NCBI RefSeq assembly: GCF_012927345.1
Contig: NZ_JABBGJ010000037.1
Span: 50,903 to 114,902 of the forward strand
Source: Paraburkholderia polaris
GTDB taxonomy: Bacteria; Pseudomonadota; Gammaproteobacteria; Burkholderiales; Burkholderiaceae
Length of the DNA: 64,000 nt
Direction of reading: 5' to 3'
The translations under genes were made by a program, and so were the position numbers. Below the pieces are notes generated by a model. It was not told where the DNA came from. It searched no databases and saw only the letters and a program-made list of their open reading frames with translations. Position 1 is the stretch's first letter; every line of letters begins with the position of its first letter. Of the stretch, positions 1-7,191 are shown piece by piece.

Positions 1-611
1 AACAGTTCCACGAGTTCGCAGCCGAGCTTCTTGAACAGCTTCGGCGCGAGGCCGCCTGCCACACCGTTGCCGGTGTCGACCACGATCTTGATCGGGCGTG
101 CGAGCTTGACGTCGCTCGTGATGCGATCCAGATACGCATCGGCAATGTCGTACTCAGTGTACGTGCCACTACCTTCAGAGAAGTTTTCGTCGACGATGCG
201 CTGATGCAGCGCGAGGATCTGCTCGCCGTAAATGGCCGCACTGCGCAGGACCATCTTGAAGCCGTTGTAGTCAGGCGGATTGTGGCTGCCCGTCACGACA
301 ATGCACGAATCGACGCGGCGTTCGCCGCCGTCGAGCTTCAACGGCACGCTGGCCGCGAAGTAGCCAACCGGAGTTGGCACCATGCCGACGTTGACCACGT
401 CGACACCTGCCGCACGCAGACCGTCCGACAGCGCCTCTACCAACTCGGGACCGGAGAGGCGCCCGTCACGCGCGACCACCACGGCGTCGCCGCCTTGCGC
501 CCGCACTTCGCTGCCGAAGGCCCGGCCGATCGAACGCGCTGCGTCGGCGTCGAGCGTCTTGCCGATTACGCCGCGAATGTCATACGCCTTGAAAATAGAT
601 TTGGAGATCAT
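1..611 (-). CDS. manB: Phosphomannomutase/phosphoglucomutase, N-terminal part
   Basis: Interconverts mannose-6-P and mannose-1-P (and probably the glucose equivalents) in the cytoplasm, feeding GDP-mannose synthesis with the ManC encoded at 61311. About 203 residues are in the window, starting MISKSIFKAYDIRG, which is the usual start of this family. The catalytic phosphoserine loop is clear at about residues 106-115 (TGSHNPPDYNGFK, Ser in TGSHN), and an early RDGR loop precedes it. The C-terminal half lies beyond the left edge. It is divergent from the flippase gene at 949, so the two share a roughly 340-base upstream region. The family is certain; the preferred hexose (mannose or glucose) cannot be settled from the N-terminus. 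Confidence 0.93.
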   Translation of the reverse strand, partial: MISKSIFKAYDIRGVIGKTLDADAARSIGRAFGSEVRAQGGDAVVVARDGRLSGPELVEALSDGLRAAGVDVVNVGMVPTPVGYFAASVPLKLDGGERRVDSCIVVTGSHNPPDYNGFKMVLRSAAIYGEQILALHQRIVDENFSEGSGTYTEYDIADAYLDRITSDVKLARPIKIVVDTGNGVAGGLAPKLFKKLGCELVEL

Positions 612-948
612 GTTGGCTCACTTGCGTGCAATGGAAAATTTTGACCGGCGCATCGCTGAGGGATCGGTAAATTGAACAGCTAATTCACTCATTACCGACG
701 GATAAGACATCGCGAAGCGCCCTTGCCGGAAGCGATCCGGTTCCAACTTATAATTGCGCTTTTCGGACCAGCCTTATAAACGCCATTCTAATGCTTAGAC
801 GCCGTCCTTTTGTAAAGTTGCCGCGACAGGCGGCCGGGTGGGCGGTTGCGCACAGTGCGCCCCTCGCGTCGCCGGTGCCGCCCACGCAATTGGCGCAATC
901 GGCGCAAGCCGCACAACAGGTGCTATTGCACTGGCGAGTGTCCGCCGG
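612..948. other. Divergent intergenic region between manB and wzx
   Basis: About 340 bases with no supportable gene. It must hold promoters for both directions. The best plus-strand candidate is the TATAAT at 749-754. The 840-948 part is GC-rich and open in frame with the flippase, so a longer flippase start at 838 is possible but lacks any obvious merit over the ATG at 949. Confidence 0.5.
724..754 (+). promoter_or_regulatory. Candidate sigma-70 promoter for the wzx-galE group
   Basis: A perfect -10 hexamer TATAAT is at 749-754. A TTGCCG at 724-729 could be the -35 element, but the spacing of 19 is long. It would start a transcript near 761, about 190 bases before the flippase ATG. This rests on motif inspection only. 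Confidence 0.35.
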
Positions 949-2211
949 ATGCTGACGCTCAAACGCTTCGCCAATCCCGACGTCACGCGCGCCTTCACCA
1001 ATATCGTCTGGCTCGGGCTGGAACGGCTCACGCAGATCGGTGTGGCAATTGTGATCAGCGGCATGCTGGCGCGCTACTTCGGGCCGGACACCTTCGGCAA
1101 ATGGCAGTATGCAAACACGCTGCTGCTAGTGCTTTCGCCGATCACCTGGGTGTGCGGCGCGGAAATTCTGGTTCCCACCATCGTCAACCGGCCGCCAACC
1201 CAACTGGGCACGGTGCTCGGCAGCGCCTTTACGCTGCGCTTCTCCGTTTCCGTCGCGGCGCTGCTGCTCACATGGCTCGGCATCGCGTTGCACTTCTTCG
1301 ACCCGCTGGTGGGCGCCATGCTCGCCGGGCTCGCGGTGACGATGCTGTTTCGCGAGCCGTTCGTCGGCGTGATCAACGCGTGGCTGCAAAGCATGACGTA
1401 CAGCAAGCCGCAGTTGCTCACCAGCATGAGCACCGCGGTGCTGAAGGCCGGCTTTGTCTATCTGCTGGTACGCGCAATGGCGACGCCCGCGCGCTTCGGC
1501 TGGCTGTGGGCCGCCGAATCGGCGTTGATCGGCGCGGTTCTGCTGATCTATTACGTCCGCCGGCATGGCGGCAAGCTCGGCTGGCACCTCGACCGCTCGC
1601 TCTTCAAGCACTTCGCGACCGCGGGCACGGTGTTCTGGCTCGGCCTGATCTGTATGTATCTATTCCTGAAACTGGACAGACTGATGCTCGAGCGAGCGAT
1701 TTCCTTCGCCGACCTCGGGCGTTATTCCGCCGCGCAGCAGTTGAACGAAAACTGGATCACGCTCGCGCTGATGCTCGCGCAGACAATCGCGCCCGCCTTC
1801 GTCTACCGCGTGCAGGACGCCGCGCAATTGCGCCGCAACGTGTGGCGGCTCAGCGCCATGACCGCCGCGCTGATGGTGAGCGGCGCGATCGTGCTGGATC
1901 TGCTGGCCGGCTTCATCATCCGCCGCGTATTCGGGCCGGACTTTGAAGGCGCCATCGAGATTTTCCGCTGGGCCGTGTGGCTTTCGGTGCCGGCCGGCAT
2001 TGAAGCGATCGGCAATCTGATCGTGCTGAAATATCAGGCCAAATTCGTGTTGCTCTCGAAGTGGCTGCTGGCGCTGGCTGTTGCGTTCATCGTCAATCTG
2101 TTGGCGATTCCACGGCTTGGCTCTTACGGTGCGCTGGTGGGCCTCGCAGCCGGTTATCTCGCTGCCGCGTCAGTGAATCTTTATTACATTCGCTTCAAAT
2201 TGCGCCCATGA
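949..2211 (+). CDS. Wzx-type polysaccharide flippase (MOP superfamily)
   Basis: A 420-residue polytopic inner-membrane protein of the oligosaccharide flippase/MATE-like type, expected to move lipid-linked repeat units across the inner membrane. Seen: an N-terminal region (NIVWLGLERLTQIGVAIVIS) that opens into about 12 hydrophobic segments, the family's usual length, and a charged loop KLDRLMLERAISFADLGRYS typical of the central part of Wzx proteins. The start at 949 (MLTLKRFANPDV) is chosen because the membrane domain begins just after it; upstream in-frame sequence is low-complexity Ala/Gly/Arg. Its stop overlaps the next start (ATGA), so it is translationally coupled to the GT2. A second, unrelated-looking Wzx is at 16764. 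Confidence 0.85.
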   Translation: MLTLKRFANPDVTRAFTNIVWLGLERLTQIGVAIVISGMLARYFGPDTFGKWQYANTLLLVLSPITWVCGAEILVPTIVNRPPTQLGTVLGSAFTLRFSVSVAALLLTWLGIALHFFDPLVGAMLAGLAVTMLFREPFVGVINAWLQSMTYSKPQLLTSMSTAVLKAGFVYLLVRAMATPARFGWLWAAESALIGAVLLIYYVRRHGGKLGWHLDRSLFKHFATAGTVFWLGLICMYLFLKLDRLMLERAISFADLGRYSAAQQLNENWITLALMLAQTIAPAFVYRVQDAAQLRRNVWRLSAMTAALMVSGAIVLDLLAGFIIRRVFGPDFEGAIEIFRWAVWLSVPAGIEAIGNLIVLKYQAKFVLLSKWLLALAVAFIVNLLAIPRLGSYGALVGLAAGYLAAASVNLYYIRFKLRP

Positions 2212-3035
2212 CGAATTCATCCGCCACAGCGCTTCCCCTCGACGATGTCGCCGTCCTGATGCCCGCGTATAACGGCCAGGCCGACGTCGATCTAACGCTG
2301 GCTTCGTTCAGCGAAAGCGCGCTGGTCCACGTACTGATCGTCGACGACGGCAGCACGCCGCCGATCGTCGCGCCGGCGATCCCGAACATGAAGATCGAAG
2401 TGCTGCGTATGCCGCAGAACGGCGGCATCGAACGCGCGCTGCAAACCGGCATCGACGCCCTTGCCCAGCGCGGCTTTCGCTACGCGGCCCGCATCGATGC
2501 GGGCGACCGCAGTGTGCCGCAACGGCTCGCCAAACAACGCGTATTCATGGAGTTGCATCCGCAAGTGGCCGGTCTCGGCATGTGGACGCAGATCGTCACG
2601 CGTGAAGGGAAAGCGCTTTTCATGCTGACGCCGCCCGCCGAACCGAATGAGATCCGGCGCCTGCGCTTCTTCCGTTCATGTCTGGCGCATCCTTCGATGA
2701 TGCTGCGCATCGACGCGGTTCGTACGGTCGGCAACTATCGCGCGGCGTATCCTTCCGCCGAAGACCTCGATCTGTTCGTGCGCCTGATGGAGCGCTACGA
2801 CTGCGCGAATCTGCCGGAACTCGGGCTCTATTACGAACTGAACGAAGGCGGCATTAGCGCCACCAAACGGCGCCGCCAGGTCAACTCGACGCTGCGGCTG
2901 CAATTGCGCTACTTCAACGCCGCCAATCTGTACGACTGGCTGGGTCTCGCTAAAAATCTGCTGCACCTGGTGACACCCTACCGCGCATTGCAGCGGGTCA
3001 AACGCACGTTGCTCGCGCCACGTGCGAGCCATTGA
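2208..3035 (+). CDS. Glycosyltransferase family 2
   Basis: A 275-residue GT-A type transferase, probably adding one sugar of a surface polysaccharide repeat at the cytoplasmic face of the inner membrane. Seen: the N-terminal nucleotide-binding strand VAVLMPAYNGQ, the acidic VDDGSTPP motif, the NGGIERALQTG helix, and a RIDAGDRS segment in the place of the usual DxD. An ED motif (SAEDLDLFVRL) late in the domain would serve as catalytic base region. The start overlaps the flippase stop by four bases. It is shorter than many GT2 enzymes and has no obvious membrane segment. Donor and acceptor are unknown. Confidence 0.85.
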   Translation: MTNSSATALPLDDVAVLMPAYNGQADVDLTLASFSESALVHVLIVDDGSTPPIVAPAIPNMKIEVLRMPQNGGIERALQTGIDALAQRGFRYAARIDAGDRSVPQRLAKQRVFMELHPQVAGLGMWTQIVTREGKALFMLTPPAEPNEIRRLRFFRSCLAHPSMMLRIDAVRTVGNYRAAYPSAEDLDLFVRLMERYDCANLPELGLYYELNEGGISATKRRRQVNSTLRLQLRYFNAANLYDWLGLAKNLLHLVTPYRALQRVKRTLLAPRASH

Positions 3036-3087
3036 TTCCCTTACCCCGTCATTTCACCCCGTTATTCACCGTCGAGCCCGTTCCCGC

Positions 3088-4236
3088 ATGAAGCCTGCCT
3101 TGAAGTCGACGCCCGCGCTACGCATTACACTCGTCTGTAACACCGCTTGGGCAATCTATACGTATCGGCAAGGACTGATCCGCATGCTGGTCGGACGCGG
3201 CGTCGACGTCACGGTGCTCGCGCCGCGCGACCGCACGTTCGAACTGCTCACCGCGATGGGGTGCCGCTGCATCGAATTGCCGGTGGCGTCCAAAGGCACC
3301 AATCCGCGCGACGACCTGCGCACGCTTTTGTCGTTGTATCGTTTGTATAGAAGCATCCGCCCGCACGTCGTGTTCCATTACACGATCAAGCCGAACATTT
3401 ACGGCTCGGTCGCCGCGAAACTGGCGGGTGTGCAGTCGGTGGCGGTGACCACCGGGCTGGGTTATGTCTTCATCCAGCAGAGCCGTGCGGCGCAAGTGGC
3501 CAAAAAACTGTACCGTTTCGCCTTTCGTTTCCCGCGCGAAATCTGGTTTTTGAATCGCGACGACCAGGCCGCGTTTGTCGAGCAGAATTTGTTGGTGCAT
3601 CCTGAGCGTGCGCGCCTCTTGCATGGCGAAGGCGTCGATCTCGAACAGTTCGCCTTCACCGCGCTGCCGGAGCGCGCGGAGTTCAAGTTCGTGCTGATCG
3701 GGCGGCTCTTGTGGGACAAGGGCGTGGCCGAATATGTCGAAGCCGCGCGGCGTTTGCGTGAACGTTACCCGCAGGCGCGGCTCCAATTGCTCGGTCCGGT
3801 CGGCGTCGACAACCCTAGCGCGATCACACGCGAAGAGGTAGCCGCGTGGGAGCAGGAAGGCATCATCGAGTATCTTGGCGAGGCACACGACGTGCGGCCC
3901 TTCATCGCCGATGCGGACTGTGTTGTACTGCCTTCCTATCGCGAGGGCGTGCCCCGCACACTGATGGAAGCATCGGCGATGGGCCGGCCGATTGTTACGA
4001 CAGATGTGCCCGGCTGCCGCGAAGTGGTGGCGGACGGCGTCAATGGACTGCTGTGTGAAGTGCGCAATGCAGAGAGTCTCGCGGCGAAGCTGGCGCAGAT
4101 GCTCGACATGAGCGGCGCCGAGCGCCGTGCAATGGCTGAACGCGGTCGGCAGAAAGTCGCGCAAGAGTTCGACGAACGCGTTGTCGTCGAAACGTATAAA
4201 GACCTGGTACAGAAAATGACGGGCGTTTTACTTTAA
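3088..4236 (+). CDS. Glycosyltransferase family 4 (GT-B fold)
   Basis: A 382-residue retaining transferase. The N-terminal acceptor domain (LRITLVCNTAWAIYTYRQGL) with a GT4-like VFHYTIKPNIYGS motif resembles PglA/WbpX-type enzymes acting on undecaprenyl-linked sugars. The C-terminal donor domain carries FVLIGRLLWDKGVAEY and the E-x7-E region REGVPRTLMEASAMG followed by the GCREVV segment. The ATG at 3088 is chosen because conserved sequence begins about ten residues later; a longer in-frame start at 3022 would overlap the previous gene. galE follows after 12 bases, so the four genes 949-5274 look like one operon. Donor sugar unknown. Confidence 0.85.
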   Translation: MKPALKSTPALRITLVCNTAWAIYTYRQGLIRMLVGRGVDVTVLAPRDRTFELLTAMGCRCIELPVASKGTNPRDDLRTLLSLYRLYRSIRPHVVFHYTIKPNIYGSVAAKLAGVQSVAVTTGLGYVFIQQSRAAQVAKKLYRFAFRFPREIWFLNRDDQAAFVEQNLLVHPERARLLHGEGVDLEQFAFTALPERAEFKFVLIGRLLWDKGVAEYVEAARRLRERYPQARLQLLGPVGVDNPSAITREEVAAWEQEGIIEYLGEAHDVRPFIADADCVVLPSYREGVPRTLMEASAMGRPIVTTDVPGCREVVADGVNGLLCEVRNAESLAAKLAQMLDMSGAERRAMAERGRQKVAQEFDERVVVETYKDLVQKMTGVLL

Positions 4237-4248
4237 CGGAGCAACAGC

Positions 4249-5274
4249 ATGACCACGAAGGGCACGATTCTGGTAACGGGCGGTGCAGGATTTATCGGCT
4301 CGCACACATGTGTCGAACTGCTGAACGGCGGTTACGACGTCGTGGTAATCGACAATCTCGTGAACAGCAACCGCGAATCGCTGCGGCGCGTGGAGCAAAT
4401 CACCGGCAAGGCTGTCAGCTTTTACGAAGCCGACGCGCGCGATGAAGCGGCACTCAACCGTATTTTCGACGCACACCCGATCACCGGCGCGATTCACTTT
4501 GCCGCGCTGAAAGCGGTGGGCGAATCGGTCGCCAAGCCAATCGAGTACTACAGCAACAACGTCGGCAGTTTGCTGGCGCTGCTCGGCGTGATGCGCGATC
4601 GCAATGTGAAACAGTTCGTGTTCAGTTCATCGGCAACCGTCTATGGCGTGCCGGAAAGCTCACCGATCGATGAATCCTTTCCGCTGTCGGCCACCAATCC
4701 TTACGGCCAATCAAAGCTGATTGCCGAGCAGGTTTTGCGTGATCTGGAAGTGGCGGATGCTTCCTGGCGGATTGCGACGCTGCGCTATTTCAATCCGGTT
4801 GGCGCGCATGAGAGCGGGTTGATTGGAGAGGATCCGGCGGGTGTCCCGAATAACCTGATGCCGTATGTGGCGCAGGTTGCGGTGGGTAAGCTCGAGAAAT
4901 TGCGAGTGTTCGGTGGCGATTATGAAACGCCCGATGGTACCGGCGTGCGCGACTATATCCACGTTGTGGACCTGGCGCGTGGGCATCTGGCCGCGCTGGA
5001 TGCGCTGGTTAAGCGCGATGCGAGCTTCGTGGTCAATCTCGGCACGGGTCAGGGGTATAGCGTTATCGATGTCGTCAAGGCATTCGAGAAGGCCTCCGGG
5101 CGGCCGGTGCCTTATGAGATTGTGGCGCGGCGGCCTGGCGACGTGGCTTCGTGTTTTGCAGATCCGGCCGCAGCTTTGGATGTGATTGGCTGGCGCGCGG
5201 AGTTTGGTATCGAGCGGATGTGTGCGGATCACTGGCGCTGGCAGTCGACCAATCCGCAAGGATTCGCTGCTTAA
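4249..5274 (+). CDS. galE: UDP-glucose 4-epimerase
   Basis: A 341-residue extended SDR enzyme that interconverts UDP-glucose and UDP-galactose (possibly the N-acetyl forms) in the cytoplasm. Seen: the NAD-binding GGAGFIGSHTCVELL at residues 9-24, SSSATVYG, the catalytic YxxxK in NPYGQSKLIAEQ near residue 150, and the typical C-terminal RPGDVASCFADP. Length and sequence are typical of GalE. A GGAGC ribosome site precedes the ATG by 6 bases. Last gene of the group starting at 949, supplying galactose for one or both polymers encoded here. Confidence 0.95.
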   Translation: MTTKGTILVTGGAGFIGSHTCVELLNGGYDVVVIDNLVNSNRESLRRVEQITGKAVSFYEADARDEAALNRIFDAHPITGAIHFAALKAVGESVAKPIEYYSNNVGSLLALLGVMRDRNVKQFVFSSSATVYGVPESSPIDESFPLSATNPYGQSKLIAEQVLRDLEVADASWRIATLRYFNPVGAHESGLIGEDPAGVPNNLMPYVAQVAVGKLEKLRVFGGDYETPDGTGVRDYIHVVDLARGHLAALDALVKRDASFVVNLGTGQGYSVIDVVKAFEKASGRPVPYEIVARRPGDVASCFADPAAALDVIGWRAEFGIERMCADHWRWQSTNPQGFAA

Positions 5275-6056
5275 GTAGATTACAGCTCGACGGCGGCATG
5301 ATCGACGAAAGGTCACGATGCTGCTGGTCGAGCAATTCGCGGCGGTAGCGCTCAACGTGGCCGACTACGGCTATGTCATGCGACATCACTCAGAGTCGGC
5401 CACGCGTCCAAGGTGATCCAATCACCGACTGTCGGCCGGTTTTCGCAATCGCGAAAACGAGAACTCGACGGCACTCCACCATCATCTCAACCACGCCCAG
5501 CATCAACGCGGCGAGCCTCTTTCATCACACACATGGACGCAGTAATCGGAGCGTTTTCCTAACCGCGCGTTATGTGTCGTACCGAACGGAATAGCCGTCT
5601 CCGTACGCATACGCTACGTCTACATGCTCGGCAAAATGCAGAGCAGGCGCAGTGTGTCTTTGCATTAAAGGCCATGTTGACCAGATGCAAAAATGCAAGA
5701 GACAGCAAGCCGGCTTATATCGACTTATCTATTGAATTCGTCGCCAATCACTTCGCGACACGATAGCTGGAACGTGCTGCCGAAGAACATTTTCGCATTG
5801 CCAATAATTACCGTCTGATGTTTAGCGATACCTATTTGTCAACTTCTGAATCAGCCAAGACATCGGCATTTTACGACTGTTCAGCAGATAGTCGTCGAAT
5901 CTCAAAGCTATTCTTCCTACGAAATAGTCAGGATTGAATTTATCGAGCTTTACGATGCCTCGTGTGCGCGGAATACATTTTCCATATCGTATGGAAAGAT
6001 TTCTATTCTGATTTTTGGCTGAAATAACCGGTACGACTTGAAGTACCGAAACACTG
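5275..6056. other. Intergenic region upstream of the EPS block
   Basis: About 780 bases without an intact gene. The left part holds a short fossil of an ABC-transporter ATPase (5318-5416). The right part, roughly 5640-6056, has lower GC and reads as non-coding; it is the likely site of the promoter for the exoY-like gene. Several short reading frames occur on both strands but none shows recognisable protein features. Confidence 0.5.
5318..5416 (+). pseudogene. Fragment of a LivF-type branched-chain amino-acid ABC ATPase
   Basis: The conceptual reading begins MLLVEQFAAVALNVADYGYV, which matches the conserved C-terminal H-loop-proximal region of LivF-like ATPases (LLVEQNxxxALxxADxGYV in the family). 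Only about 22 residues keep the match before the frame drifts to a stop at 5414-5416. No ABC signature, Walker motif or partner gene is near. It is a relic of an older gene order, showing that foreign or rearranged DNA lies between galE and the EPS block. Confidence 0.55.
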
Positions 6057-6956
6057 ATGTATCCGTCAACGAACTTCGACCCGGGGGCAGCGATGGCTTT
6101 AGTCGGCAAGGTATCGGAATCAGTGTCAAAGGAAATCGCGCCTTTCGATACCCACTATGTGAGTCGTTCGTACGCCGAAAATCCGGATCTAGGCGGCCTC
6201 GGCCTTTCAGCTTCTTATATGGATGGCACCGCGGAATTCAGTCGCAGCGAAGAATCGTTTTCTTCGGACGCGTCAACGGAGACAGCGGCAAGTCCTATGG
6301 CTTGCCGCACCTTGTCTGCGGTGAACGATCCTGACATACCGGTCAGGAAAGGCGACTTCACGAAGCGCGCCCTCGATATCCTCGGTGCGTCCGCCTTGCT
6401 CCTCGTGCTATTTCCGATTTTCCTTGTGTTGGGGTGCATCGTACTGAGCGACGGCGGGTCAGCTTTCTTTGGTCATCCCCGGGTTGGAAAAGGTGGACGG
6501 ACGTTTCGCTGTTTAAAGTTCCGCTCCATGGTACCGAAAGCCGACCTCGTTCTCGCAGAACTCCTTGCCACCGACGCCAACGCGCGTGAGGAATGGAATC
6601 GCGATTTCAAGCTTAAGAACGATGTGCGCATCACTTCCGTCGGCCGGTTTCTGCGCAAGACGAGTCTCGATGAACTGCCTCAACTCTGGAATATCCTTCG
6701 CGGCGACATGAGCCTGGTCGGCCCTCGACCCATCGTCAACGAGGAGCTGGAACGGTATGGCGTCGACGCCTACTACTACCTATCGGTCAGACCCGGATTG
6801 ACAGGATTGTGGCAAGTAAGCGGACGAAGCAATGTTGACTATGCAACGAGAGTCGCACTGGATGTCTCTTACGTGAAAGAACGTTCAACCCTGCTCGACA
6901 TCAGCATTCTGCTGAGAACGTTTAAAGTAGTCTTCGACGCGAGAGGGGCGTACTGA
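6057..6956 (+). CDS. ExoY/WcaJ-type undecaprenyl-phosphate sugar phosphotransferase
   Basis: Starts EPS assembly by moving a hexose-1-P from a UDP-sugar onto undecaprenyl phosphate at the inner membrane. Residues 100-299 hold the bacterial sugar transferase domain: a KRALDILGA start, one membrane hairpin (LLLVLFPIFLVLG), FRCLKFRSMV, RKTSLDELPQLWNIL, SLVGPRP and RPGLTGLWQVSGRS. The four-helix membrane domain and CoA-binding-like domain of full WcaJ are absent; in their place is a Ser-rich, apparently disordered stretch of about 95 residues. An alternative start at 6093 has the better ribosome site (GGGGG five bases upstream). Wzc follows after 235 bases. Sugar is probably glucose or galactose. 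Confidence 0.88.
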   Translation: MYPSTNFDPGAAMALVGKVSESVSKEIAPFDTHYVSRSYAENPDLGGLGLSASYMDGTAEFSRSEESFSSDASTETAASPMACRTLSAVNDPDIPVRKGDFTKRALDILGASALLLVLFPIFLVLGCIVLSDGGSAFFGHPRVGKGGRTFRCLKFRSMVPKADLVLAELLATDANAREEWNRDFKLKNDVRITSVGRFLRKTSLDELPQLWNILRGDMSLVGPRPIVNEELERYGVDAYYYLSVRPGLTGLWQVSGRSNVDYATRVALDVSYVKERSTLLDISILLRTFKVVFDARGAY

Positions 6957-7191
6957 ACAGCATGCACCCCAGCCGAAGCAAATTAATTCCTATGGAATAC
7001 ATATTAATATTTCTCATGTCGTCGAATCGACTGCTATCGGAACGCGCTCGCTGGAGACGCGTTGCTGAACTGCAGACTCCGACGGCAAGAACTGCAGGCG
7101 GACTCGGCAAGGAAGGGGCTTACGCAATGAAATCTGCTTTTCCGCGCGGTGCCTGCGCAATGACCGAGAAATCCAGAGGGTTGAGGAGTCT

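Noticed and set aside
3118..4164. Long minus-strand open frame of about 348 residues
   Set aside because: Entirely antisense to the GT4 gene at 3088-4236; composition rich in Arg/His/Ala is typical of shadow frames in GC-rich DNA.
5341..5350. GGCGGTAGCG, identical to the core of the RfaH-recruiting ops element
   Set aside because: It lies inside the LivF-like relic, where it encodes the expected residues, is far from a start of a polysaccharide operon in a fitting position, and ops/RfaH control is known mainly from gamma-proteobacteria.
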